Numbered from the stretch's first letter, positions 1 through 6,330 are shown. The stretch: DNA of 12,215 nucleotides from WJLC01 sp964600865 (GCA_964600865.1 CAZRJP010000024.1:1-12215), one strand, 5' to 3'. Notes: generated from the sequence alone by a model not told the origin. Made by a program: numbers and translations.

Positions 1-50
1 CATTTTGTTTTTATATTTGATACCTCGCCCTTTAGGGCGGGGTTATTCAT
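1..50. mobile_element. Candidate IS200/IS605-type element end (terminal hairpin)
   Basis: Positions 23-30 (CCTCGCCC) pair with 35-42 (GGGCGGGG) around a TTTA loop, an 8-bp stem with one T-G wobble in otherwise AT-rich DNA. It is followed by TTCAT at 46-50. Imperfect GC-rich hairpins of the CGCCCTTTAGGGCG kind are typical ends of IS200/IS605 elements, where TnpA recognises them and where the TnpB guide RNA ends. Two readings are possible. Either a tnpB on the + strand lies to the left and this is its right end, or a tnpA on the - strand starts at the edge (ATG at 3-1) and this is its left end. No transposase sequence is inside the window, so it may also be a relic end or a plain hairpin. Confidence 0.4.
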
Positions 51-86
51 TTTTTTAAACCTCTTTTTTTATTTTCAACTCTTTTT

Positions 87-92
87 AAAAAA
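87..92 (-). terminator. Oligo-T terminator of tRNA-His
   Basis: Six consecutive T on the minus strand begin one base after the tRNA discriminator region. Archaeal RNA polymerase commonly stops at such U-runs without a hairpin. Confidence 0.5.
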
Positions 93-93
93 G

Positions 94-166
94 GGCGGAA
101 GGAGAGAATCGAACTCTCGTCTTACGGACCACAACCGTATGTTCTAACCATTGAACTACAACCGCC
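94..166 (-). tRNA. tRNA-His (anticodon GTG)
   Basis: A full cloverleaf reads on the minus strand. The D stem is GTTC/GAAC. The anticodon stem TACGG/CCGTA encloses loop TTGTGGT, giving anticodon GTG (His). The T stem is GAGAG/CTCTC with loop TTCGATT. The gene encodes the His-specific extra G-1 (166) opposite C73 (94). No CCA is encoded. The acceptor stem is odd: G-1, G1, C2, G3, G4 and G7 pair, but U5-U68 and U6-U67 are mismatched. A run of six T on the minus strand follows the 3' end and fits archaeal termination. No intron is seen. Confidence 0.93.
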
Positions 167-176
167 ATTATTTTTA

Positions 177-200
177 TTTAATTTAGTATTTAATTTAGTA
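177..200. repeat. Perfect 12-bp tandem duplication upstream of tRNA-His
   Basis: TTTAATTTAGTA is present twice without a gap or mismatch. It lies 11-34 bp upstream of the tRNA 5' end, where the transcription start would be expected. It may be a slippage duplication or a promoter-proximal element. Confidence 0.75.
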
Positions 201-257
201 CAATCTTCTTTAAAAGTTTTTTTAAGAGCATAGCTAAAGAAATATTTTTTTATTCTA

Positions 258-299
258 TTAATATTGGTGATGGGGATAATCCCAAGGTTTAATTACCAT
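258..299 (-). CDS. Possible 13-aa microprotein MVIKPWDYPHHQY
   Basis: The minus strand reads ATG to TAA as MVIKPWDYPHHQY. Rich content of W, D, P, H and Q is unlike what random translation of such AT-rich DNA gives, and local GC is well above the flanks. A TATA-like TTTAAAAATATA on the minus strand (326-337) lies about 32 bp before the ATG, the usual spacing for leaderless archaeal starts. It points toward tRNA-His and ends 91 bp before it. I do not recognise the peptide. It could instead be a gene remnant or an artefact of the GGGATAATCCC palindrome inside a regulatory element. A 13-codon ORF alone is weak evidence. Confidence 0.2.
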   Translation of the reverse strand: MVIKPWDYPHHQY

Positions 300-325
300 T
301 TTAGCTCTATAATGATATTAAACCC

Positions 326-338
326 CTATATTTTTAAA
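326..338 (+). promoter_or_regulatory. TATA box of the U32 gene
   Basis: TATATTTTTAAA is centred about 25-28 bp before the ATG at 360, so the transcript would start at or next to the start codon (leaderless). The same bases read in reverse could serve the minus-strand mini-ORF. Confidence 0.5.
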
Positions 339-359
339 CCTAACTAATGTTGAATTTTC

Positions 360-1646
360 ATGACAAAAACACCCCAAAAACAATTAGAGAAAACAGAAAA
401 ATCAGAGAAATTAAAGAAACCCATAAAATCTAATTCAAAATACGAGCTTCTTGCTCCAGTAGGAAATTTTTCTATGTTAAATGCTGCGGTAAATGCAGGG
501 GCTGATGCAGTTTATTTTGGTATAAAGGATTTTAATATGAGACAAGGAGCAAGAAATTTTAAGATAGAAGATTTAGATAAGATTAAGGAGATTTGTTCTA
601 AGGGCCCTAATAAAGTAAAAAGGTATCTTACATTAAATACAATTATTTATGATTCAGAGTTAGAAAGTCTTGAAAAGGTTGTTAAAAAGGTTAAGGATAA
701 AGTCGATGCAATAATTTGTTGGGATATGTCTGTTATTAATTTATGTAATAAGTATAATATTCCTTTTCATATTTCTACACAGGCATCTGTTTCAAATTCT
801 AAAACAGCTAAATTTTATAAGGAACTTGGTGCTGAAAGAGTGATTCTTGCAAGAGAATTAAGTTTAAAACAAATTAAAGAAATTTCTAATAATTGTGATG
901 TTATTTTAGAGGCATTTGTTCATGGTGCTATGTGTGTTTCTGTTTCAGGAAGATGCTTTTTATCAGGATTTTTATTTAATAAGTCTGCTAATCGTGGAGA
1001 GTGTATTCATCCTTGTAGAAGAAGTTACATTGTTAAGGATAAACAAGAAGGCTATGAGATTGAATTAAAAAATGATAAGGTTCTTTCAGCTAAAGACCTA
1101 TGTACACTACATCTTGTTGAAAAAATGAAAAAAGTAGGTATAAAGAGTTTTAAAATTGAGGGAAGAAGTAGAGATGCAAGATATGTGGATACTGTTGTTA
1201 AGATTTATAGAAAAGCATTAGATAATAAACTAAGTAAGGATGAAATCAAAGAAGGTATGGAGGAATTAGAGAAAGTATATAACAGAAAGTTTTCTAATGG
1301 ATTTTATCTTGGAAAACCTGGACCTAAAGATTTTACAGATGTTGAACATAGTGCATCTAAAGAGTATAAACACTTTGTTGGAAAGGTGAAGCATTATTTT
1401 GATAGGTTAAATGTATTTACAATTGAACTTGTTTCAGATTTAAAGATAGGAGATAAGATAAGCATTATTGGAGATACTACTGGAATAGTTAATGCAAGGG
1501 TTTTATCTATGGAAAAGCAAAAAAAGGAAATTCAATTAGGTAAAAAAGGAGATGAAGTAGGAATTAAATTCTCGAATAAGGATATTTCTAAGGTAAGAAA
1601 AAATGATGAGGTTTATTTGATTAAACAAAGAAAAGAGGAATTATAA
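360..1646 (+). CDS. Peptidase U32 family protein (probable Fe-S RNA/cofactor hydroxylase type)
   Basis: This 428-aa protein belongs to the U32 family, historically called collagenase-like. Characterised bacterial members (UbiU/UbiV, RlhA, TrhP) are not clear proteases: they act in oxygen-independent hydroxylation of ubiquinone precursors, 23S rRNA or tRNA. The family signature is intact at residues 184-202 (E184, F186, H188-G-A, C192, C199, S202). C215 and C219 in GECIHPCRR complete four cysteines suited to a 4Fe-4S cluster. The TIM-barrel-like N-terminal half opens with LAPVGNFSMLNAAVNAGADAV and carries STQASVSN near 139. A small C-terminal beta domain (about 335-425) follows. The first 27 residues are a Lys-rich extension. 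The start is fixed by the TATA spacing. An RNA target is likely in an archaeon but cannot be specified. Its stop overlaps the convergent GNAT gene. Confidence 0.9.
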   Translation: MTKTPQKQLEKTEKSEKLKKPIKSNSKYELLAPVGNFSMLNAAVNAGADAVYFGIKDFNMRQGARNFKIEDLDKIKEICSKGPNKVKRYLTLNTIIYDSELESLEKVVKKVKDKVDAIICWDMSVINLCNKYNIPFHISTQASVSNSKTAKFYKELGAERVILARELSLKQIKEISNNCDVILEAFVHGAMCVSVSGRCFLSGFLFNKSANRGECIHPCRRSYIVKDKQEGYEIELKNDKVLSAKDLCTLHLVEKMKKVGIKSFKIEGRSRDARYVDTVVKIYRKALDNKLSKDEIKEGMEELEKVYNRKFSNGFYLGKPGPKDFTDVEHSASKEYKHFVGKVKHYFDRLNVFTIELVSDLKIGDKISIIGDTTGIVNARVLSMEKQKKEIQLGKKGDEVGIKFSNKDISKVRKNDEVYLIKQRKEEL

Positions 1647-2096
1647 TTCTTTTATCCAGTAGTCTGAATAAAATAAATGACTATCTTCTTTATGTTCAAA
1701 TCCCATATACTCCCAAAAAGATTTATTAGTGCAATGAGGAATACATATTCTGCTAATATTGTGTCCCTCGGATATATCTTCAACCATTTCATAAAGAGTC
1801 CTCCCATATCCTTTTCCTTGAAGCTTTTCATCAATTATTAAATTAATTATTTCTGTATAATTTCTTTGAATAGAGGGATTAAAACTTAGAGTTATTTCAG
1901 GTACAAAGATTCCATTAAAATTTGGTTCTTTTTTATTTTTATCATTTATATTAATTAAACTAGCAAAACCATCATTATCGGGATAAGGCATAATCATTAT
2001 ATCTGATTCATATTCCTTTGATAGACTCATTTTATTTATGGTTTCAAGAATGTTCTTTTCAGTTTGTTTTATTTTTAGGGTATTTTCTAGTGTCAT
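1641..2096 (-). CDS. GNAT-family N-acetyltransferase
   Basis: This 151-aa protein has the GNAT layout. A beta strand with FVPEITLSFNPS leads into the pyrophosphate-binding loop Q93-G-K-G-Y-G98, the Q/R-x-x-G-x-G/A motif that binds acetyl-CoA. A helix LYEMVEDI follows, and the C-terminal FWEYMGF (127-133) is the usual end of the fold. The substrate cannot be read from sequence. It is the second gene of a pair: its ATG comes two bases after the stop of the upstream GNAT-like gene, so the two are surely cotranscribed and perhaps coupled. The 3' end overlaps the U32 gene by 6 bp (TTATAA shared by both stops). Confidence 0.85.
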   Translation of the reverse strand: MTLENTLKIKQTEKNILETINKMSLSKEYESDIMIMPYPDNDGFASLININDKNKKEPNFNGIFVPEITLSFNPSIQRNYTEIINLIIDEKLQGKGYGRTLYEMVEDISEGHNISRICIPHCTNKSFWEYMGFEHKEDSHLFYSDYWIKEL

Positions 2097-2098
2097 TT

Positions 2099-2542
2099 TT
2101 AATTTACTATAGGCATTAAATGTTTTCTATATGTTTTATCAGAATAACTTATCCAGTCAGAGTTTTGCCAAAAATATATATCTTGTTTAGATTTTGGTTT
2201 TGTTCTAAGTTCATTGCATCCCATATTTACTGCAAGTTTTTCTAATTCTGATAAGAATATAAAACCAATTAAATAAGACATGCTTCCATCAATTTCTCCT
2301 TTTACTTTTTCTATTCTTTTTTTGTCTTTTTTGTATTCAAAAGATAATTTAAATGGTTCTTTAAAATGATTTGAGTCTTTCACTTGTATTTCTATTGAAA
2401 GGGATTGAGTTTTTTCTAAGTCTTTTTTCTTTTGATATGAAATAATATACTCTCCAGAATCACTTAGATTAAGAATAGGACTTATTCCTTCAAGGTGATT
2501 TATTAATAGATGATTTATTTTGTCTATATTATATTTTGTCAT
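2099..2542 (-). CDS. GNAT-like protein with degenerate acetyl-CoA loop
   Basis: This 147-aa protein is probably a diverged relative of the next gene. Residues 87-130 align in layout with the core of a GNAT protein: GSMSYLIGFIFLSELEKLAVNMGCNELRTKP followed by FWQNSDW, matching a helix after the CoA loop, a strand, and the FW..xGF end. The glycine-rich Q-x-x-G-x-G/A loop is not recognisable; GSMSYLIG occupies its place. It may be a non-catalytic partner of the downstream GNAT, or an enzyme with altered cofactor binding. The assignment rests on pattern and context, not a strong motif. The start ATG lies about 25 bp downstream of a TTTATAAA box, giving a leaderless mRNA. Confidence 0.55.
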   Translation of the reverse strand: MTKYNIDKINHLLINHLEGISPILNLSDSGEYIISYQKKKDLEKTQSLSIEIQVKDSNHFKEPFKLSFEYKKDKKRIEKVKGEIDGSMSYLIGFIFLSELEKLAVNMGCNELRTKPKSKQDIYFWQNSDWISYSDKTYRKHLMPIVN

Positions 2543-2563
2543 ATGAATTAAGAAGAATAGAGC

Positions 2564-2571
2564 TTTATAAA
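2564..2571 (-). promoter_or_regulatory. TATA box of the GNAT pair
   Basis: TTTATAAA is centred 25 bp before the minus-strand ATG at 2542, a leaderless arrangement. Confidence 0.6.
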
Positions 2572-2615
2572 TATTTCCTTATGGTGTATCTTATAAGTAG
2601 TAACAAATAGTAATG

Positions 2616-2623
2616 TTTATAAA
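2616..2623 (+). promoter_or_regulatory. TATA box of the 2652 gene; decides the start
   Basis: TTTATAAA is centred 32 bp before the ATG at 2652. The upstream in-frame ATG at 2613 overlaps the box and so could not be transcribed from it, which makes 2652 the start. Confidence 0.6.
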
Positions 2624-2651
2624 TAAAAAACACTGTATTATAATACATAAA

Positions 2652-3656
2652 ATGGGCTTAATAAGCAAATTATTTGGTAAAAAGAAAGAAACTAAAGAAG
2701 AAAAAATTAGTTGCTACAAGGATTCTATTAATGGATTTTTAGAGGAAATGGACACTAAACTGGGATTTGATTATTATCCAGACACTGAACTTGTTGATAT
2801 AGCTGGCAATTTGTTCTCAAATATTATATTCAAACATTATCCTAGATTTGAAAATGATATGAATAATTATGAGGGTACAAAAAGTGCAGAAAAACAGGAA
2901 AAGATAAATTCTCATGTTTATAATTTAGCTAATGCATTAACAAAATATCTTAATTTGTATTCTGAAAATCCTGAGATTAGTGAATTACATTATGGTATTG
3001 CAGATAAAAGTTTGCCTTCTTTTAACCCTGATGCAGAAAGTATTCAAGATCAAAATAGATTAACTGGAGCAACAAAATCTTATGTTTATGAAGATAAATT
3101 AGTAAATGGTTGCATTGATTTTAGAATAGAGGATATAGAAAATTATAGTTTATCTGATGCAGTAGATATGATTGAAGATTATGTTAAGGAGTTTGTGGAA
3201 TTTACTGAAACAGAAGAAGCAGAAGATGTATTAAGAACTTATAAGCAATTTAAGGGAATTAGAGAATTTAGAAAAAATCAATGTAAGGAAGTTTTAGATA
3301 CTTATTCTAATATGGTAAAGATAAATCCAAATAAAATTAATTCTGGTTCAAAAGCAGAAATAATAAATCATCTTGAAAAAGTTGTAGGTAGTTTTGAAAG
3401 AAAGAAAAAAGAATTAGGAGAATTAGGTGTGAATAAGATGAATGTTCTTTCTAAAGATGTATCTAAAGCAGTTGAAACATTAGGTGATATTATAATAACA
3501 AAAGAATTTCCTCAAGAGCGAGATAGAGAGACTTCTAGAACAAAAGTAACTAAAAAATATAATACAGATAAATACAAGAAAAATAAAAAAGATACGAGTG
3601 TTTTTTGGAATGATTCTAAATTACTAGTAGATAAAAGAAATAAGGAGAAAGAATAA
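2652..3656 (+). CDS. Orphan protein with basic MGL...FGKKK N-terminus
   Basis: I do not recognise this 334-aa protein. It starts MGLISKLFGKKKETK, a short amphipathic and basic stretch that could touch the membrane. The body is soluble, highly charged and predicted mostly helical. The last 50 or so residues are Lys/Arg-rich and look disordered (near TKVTKKYNTDKYKKNKKD). There is no signal peptide or membrane segment. The ATG at 2652 is preferred over an in-frame ATG at 2613, which lies in the TATA box. The next gene follows with no gap (TAA directly followed by ATG), so the two form an operon and may form a complex. Confidence 0.75.
   Translation: MGLISKLFGKKKETKEEKISCYKDSINGFLEEMDTKLGFDYYPDTELVDIAGNLFSNIIFKHYPRFENDMNNYEGTKSAEKQEKINSHVYNLANALTKYLNLYSENPEISELHYGIADKSLPSFNPDAESIQDQNRLTGATKSYVYEDKLVNGCIDFRIEDIENYSLSDAVDMIEDYVKEFVEFTETEEAEDVLRTYKQFKGIREFRKNQCKEVLDTYSNMVKINPNKINSGSKAEIINHLEKVVGSFERKKKELGELGVNKMNVLSKDVSKAVETLGDIIITKEFPQERDRETSRTKVTKKYNTDKYKKNKKDTSVFWNDSKLLVDKRNKEKE
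3642..3647 (+). promoter_or_regulatory. Shine-Dalgarno site of the 3657 gene
   Basis: AAGGAG ends 9 bases before the ATG at 3657, inside the last codons of the upstream gene. It supports translation of this operon-internal gene. Confidence 0.6.
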
Positions 3657-4274
3657 ATGTTGGAAAAATCTATTTTTGAAGAATTAAGTTTTCAAAATGT
3701 AGATAAAGGTGGTTTTAATGATTTAGATAAAGATTATTTCTGTGATTTATATAATGAAGTTAGTTCTAGAAAAAATTTAAAAAGAAATGAAAGAGCAATT
3801 AGTACTGCTTATTTTCTTAATGATATTAAAAGATCTAAAAGAAAGGAGGATTCTTATTTTATACGATCCATTGGTTGTAAATCAGGTTCTATTGAGCAAC
3901 AATCTAATATAAAAAATGCATTTAAATTTAATCTTAGGATAGAAAAAGGTTACAAGGGGTTACTTTGTTTATTGGAGAAAACAGATAAAAGTGAGAAAAG
4001 TAGATATAAAAATATATTAAATACGGCATTAGATTATTCAATTGAGAAGGGTTTTCATATAACTAATAGTAAAAGAGAATATATTTTAAGTGTAATAAGA
4101 TTCCCTCATAGTTATGGATTTGTAGGGGATGTAGGGAAAGAAATTGATGATTTAGTTAAAATAGAACATTTCTCAGAAGCAGCAGATTTAATTAAAAAAA
4201 TTGGAAAAAAGACAGATGAGCACTACGACTATCAAAAGGATTTAAATTTAGAATATTCTAAAAATAAAAATTAA
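3657..4274 (+). CDS. Orphan helical protein, partner of the 2652 gene
   Basis: This 205-aa protein of unknown function is charged, apparently all-helical, and has no transmembrane segment. A motif-like stretch near residues 125-155 (KGFHITNSKREYILSVIRFPHS) is the most distinctive part. Similarity to a known family is not apparent to me. It directly abuts the stop of the preceding gene and has its own strong SD site, so the two are coexpressed. Its stop codon overlaps the stop of the convergent pilin gene in the palindrome TTAA at 4271-4274. Confidence 0.75.
   Translation: MLEKSIFEELSFQNVDKGGFNDLDKDYFCDLYNEVSSRKNLKRNERAISTAYFLNDIKRSKRKEDSYFIRSIGCKSGSIEQQSNIKNAFKFNLRIEKGYKGLLCLLEKTDKSEKSRYKNILNTALDYSIEKGFHITNSKREYILSVIRFPHSYGFVGDVGKEIDDLVKIEHFSEAADLIKKIGKKTDEHYDYQKDLNLEYSKNKN
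4260..4270 (-). terminator. Oligo-T terminator of the mntA-hepT-gltX-pilin operon
   Basis: On the minus strand the stop TAA is followed at once by TTTTT-A-TTTTT. These bases are the Lys/Asn codons at the end of the opposing gene. Confidence 0.45.
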
Positions 4275-4699
4275 GAGAGAGTAGCTATTTGAGAGCAAAA
4301 GTACTTTTCATTATTTTCCTTATTGAAATAAATTCTTGCTTTTGCATTATTAACATCTACATCTGTTTCAATGGTCATTGTTTTAGATGTTGCTATATTC
4401 TCTTCAATTATTTGTTCGTCTGTTGTTTCTGCATCTGATTCAAGGGTTATGCCAACACCATCAAATTGAGTTGATTTAGAAGCAGCTTGCCTTTTTAGGG
4501 TTATGTTACATTCATTTCCATTACAATTAAGAGTTTCTATGTTTAAATTCACTCCTAAACATTTTTGTGAGTAGTCTATTGACTCTGCTTCAGATTCAAT
4601 AATATTTGAAACAAGTGCCCACACAATTCCTATTGCAGCTATTACTAATCCAATCATTATTACTGTTGTAACAACGCCAGACATTGCTTTTTTATTCAC
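4271..4699 (-). CDS. Archaeal type IV pilin-like protein (class III signal peptide)
   Basis: This 142-aa protein has the N-terminus of archaeal pilins and archaellins. Short basic MNKKA is followed by MSGVVTTVIM and a hydrophobic helix to about residue 32. PibD/FlaK-type peptidases cut such precursors just before the helix, here probably after A5. The mature part outside the membrane is Thr/Glu-rich with four cysteines (C47, C59, C64, C135), enough for two disulfides. The start is GTG at 4699, preceded by a perfect AAGGAGGT. It overlaps the end of the glutamyl-tRNA synthetase gene by 8 bp. No pilus ATPase or platform gene is nearby, so whether it forms filaments or is a membrane-anchored pseudopilin is open. 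Confidence 0.8.
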   Translation of the reverse strand: MNKKAMSGVVTTVIMIGLVIAAIGIVWALVSNIIESEAESIDYSQKCLGVNLNIETLNCNGNECNITLKRQAASKSTQFDGVGITLESDAETTDEQIIEENIATSKTMTIETDVDVNNAKARIYFNKENNEKYFCSQIATLS

Positions 4700-5921
4700 T
4701 TTTATTAACCTCCTTTTTATTGAATTTTTTTAAGAGTTTGAAGAATTCTTTTTTTTCAAATGTTTTATCTACTTCACTTAATCCTATATGTTCTGCCATT
4801 TTCCAAAATGCTTCTGGTTTATAATCTTGTTTTTTTAACGAGGCAACTGTTGGTAATTTAGAGTCATCCCATCCAGAGTATTTTCCTGATTTTATCTCTT
4901 TTCTAAATTTTGTTGTTGAAAGTTCCATATTCTTAAAATGATATCTTCCTAAAAAACCTGTCCAAGGGTATTTTTTTCCTAAAGAAGTAAATATCATTTC
5001 TTGCCTTTTTGCATTATCTCTATGGTCTTTTCCACGAATAATATGTGTCATTTTCATTTCAATGTCATCTACACTTACTGCAAGGTTCATTAATGGCCAT
5101 ACCCTATATTTTTTCCCTTGTCTTGGATGTTTTGTTAGATTAATTCTAGCTAAAGGGAAGTCTCTCATTGCAGGATTTTTGTGTTGCATACCTTTGACAC
5201 TTTTAAATCTTAAAACAGCTTCTCCAGGCTTAAATCCTTGTTTAGAAAGCATTTCTTTCCATCTTTCCATGTTTTCTTTAACCTTTAAGTTCCTACAAGG
5301 ACACTCTTTTTTATTTTTTGAATATTCTCTAAATTTATCTGCCTCACAAGTACAAACATAGGCATGTTCAGATTTTATTAGTTTTTTTGCATATTTATAA
5401 TAAAGACTCATCCTGTCAGATTGAATAAATATTTTTGCTTTGTTTTTGAATAGCCATTTAGCATCTTTTTTAATTAGTTTATATGCTTTTTCATAGGTAT
5501 TTTCAGGATTAGTGTCTTCAATCCTCACTATCATTTTTCCACCATATTTTAAAACATAATCATAGCTTAAAGAAGCATTAATTGCATGCATAACATGTAG
5601 TGCTCCAGATGCAGAAGGAGCAATTCTCATTGTGACTCCTGATTTTGAAACATTAGGTAATTCTGGAAGACCTTCTCTTTCTTCTCTCTCACTTATTATT
5701 TTTTTTAATGAATCAAATTCTTTTTGTTGTTGTTTTAAATTTAATTTATTTATTTCTTTAATTATCTGAGAAATCTTTTTTCCATATTTTTTCATGTCTT
5801 CTTTTTTTAATCCTTCATTAAATAAGGCAGAAATAACAGCCCCCTGATTTGCTTTACCATTATATGCTAAAGCATTTTTTAGAGCATAACCTCTTATTTT
5901 TTTATCTAAATTCTTTATCAT
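4692..5921 (-). CDS. gltX: Archaeal-type glutamyl-tRNA synthetase, catalytic part only
   Basis: This 409-aa class I synthetase would attach Glu to tRNA(Glu), and perhaps tRNA(Gln) for amidation. The archaeal N-terminal helical domain is present (about 1-90, with NGKANQGAV). The Rossmann core starts at RIAPSASGALHVMHA: the HIGH motif reads HVMH (109-112), with Met where Gly is expected. A zinc knuckle C190-x-C192...C207-x-C209 is intact. The KMSKS equivalent is LSTTK (334-338) followed by GWDDSKLPT. The protein ends about 30 residues after GLSEVD, so the C-terminal beta-barrel anticodon-binding domain of normal archaeal GluRS (roughly 550 aa) is missing. No continuation follows: the pilin gene overlaps the end. 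Its ATG lies inside hepT (20-bp overlap) without a clear SD. It may be half of a split GluRS, a paralogue, or the sole enzyme. Confidence 0.85.
   Translation of the reverse strand: MIKNLDKKIRGYALKNALAYNGKANQGAVISALFNEGLKKEDMKKYGKKISQIIKEINKLNLKQQQKEFDSLKKIISEREEREGLPELPNVSKSGVTMRIAPSASGALHVMHAINASLSYDYVLKYGGKMIVRIEDTNPENTYEKAYKLIKKDAKWLFKNKAKIFIQSDRMSLYYKYAKKLIKSEHAYVCTCEADKFREYSKNKKECPCRNLKVKENMERWKEMLSKQGFKPGEAVLRFKSVKGMQHKNPAMRDFPLARINLTKHPRQGKKYRVWPLMNLAVSVDDIEMKMTHIIRGKDHRDNAKRQEMIFTSLGKKYPWTGFLGRYHFKNMELSTTKFRKEIKSGKYSGWDDSKLPTVASLKKQDYKPEAFWKMAEHIGLSEVDKTFEKKEFFKLLKKFNKKEVNKSE
4708..4715 (-). promoter_or_regulatory. Strong Shine-Dalgarno site of the pilin gene
   Basis: AAGGAGGT on the minus strand ends 8 bases before the GTG at 4699. 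It is embedded in the final codons of gltX (K-E-V) and is the best SD in the window, as would suit a higher yield of the last operon gene. Confidence 0.7.
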
Positions 5922-6330
5922 TTTTGTTTAATCTTTTTATTATATGTAAAAATTCTTTTATATCTTTTTTTAATTCTGTTGTAATGGCTTTAAACACAAT
6001 TTCATCATCAATACATCCATATTGGTGTGCTAAAATATTTCTCATTCTTTTTGCATTTTTCAATTTCTCACAAAGAATTTCATTAATAATTTCTTTTTTA
6101 TTCAAAATATCAAGAGCATTAATATCTTCAGTTGCAGGAGGAAATCCTAAATCTTTAATAATTATATGTGATAAATCAATAACAGCTTCAGTAATTCTTT
6201 CAAAATATCTTTCACAAGCTGCCTTTTTTATAAAATCATTTTCATATTTTTTAAAATTAGGAGGAATTATTTCGCATAGTTCACAAAGATATTTTTCAAT
6301 TTCCTTTATTTTATCATTTATTCTACTCAT
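5902..6330 (-). CDS. hepT: HepT-like HEPN ribonuclease toxin (DUF86)
   Basis: This 142-aa all-helical protein has the family's RX4HXY motif as RNILAHQY at residues 97-104 (R97, H102, Y104). R and H form the RNase site of HEPN dimers, and Tyr is the residue that the partner MNT enzyme modifies with AMP to silence the toxin. Other family marks are the N-terminal helix pair and GFPPATEDINALDIL. Characterised HepT proteins cleave RNA; one cyanobacterial homologue removes a few bases from the tRNA 3' end. Its ATG overlaps the mntA stop (ATGA, 4 bp), and its own end overlaps gltX by 20 bp. The active site looks intact. The tail after residue 120 is Lys-rich. In this setting a regulated, housekeeping-linked role is possible besides a classic toxin-antitoxin role. 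Confidence 0.85.
   Translation of the reverse strand: MSRINDKIKEIEKYLCELCEIIPPNFKKYENDFIKKAACERYFERITEAVIDLSHIIIKDLGFPPATEDINALDILNKKEIINEILCEKLKNAKRMRNILAHQYGCIDDEIVFKAITTELKKDIKEFLHIIKRLNKNDKEFR

Larger units (their letters stand above)
167..359. other. 193-bp intergenic region between tRNA-His and the U32 gene
   Basis: The region contains several elements. TTTAATTTAGTA occurs twice in perfect tandem at 177-188 and 189-200, directly upstream of the tRNA. A 7-bp inverted repeat TTCTTTA/TAAAGAA lies at 206-212 and 235-241. CTTTTAAAG on the minus strand near 209-217 is a possible tRNA promoter. The palindrome GGGAT-A-ATCCC is at 273-283. A 13-codon minus-strand ORF lies at 258-299. The segment 265-297 is clearly richer in GC than its surroundings, which suggests something conserved there. 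Confidence 0.6.

Noticed and set aside
265..300. C/D-box small RNA suggested by GGTGATGG
   Set aside because: The C box would be imperfect, and no CTGA D box or C'/D' pair lies at proper spacing.
1652..1834. Minus-strand 60-aa ORF inside the GNAT gene
   Set aside because: It lies out of frame within the well-supported GNAT coding sequence.
2613..2651. N-terminal extension of the 2652 gene
   Set aside because: The upstream ATG overlaps the TATA box that must precede the transcript, so it cannot be the start.
4692..4800. Frameshift as the reason for the short GluRS
   Set aside because: The region after the stop encodes the intact pilin with its own strong SD. No anticodon-domain sequence is seen in other frames.
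5062..5361. Plus-strand ORF inside gltX
   Set aside because: Antisense shadow of the conserved synthetase core.
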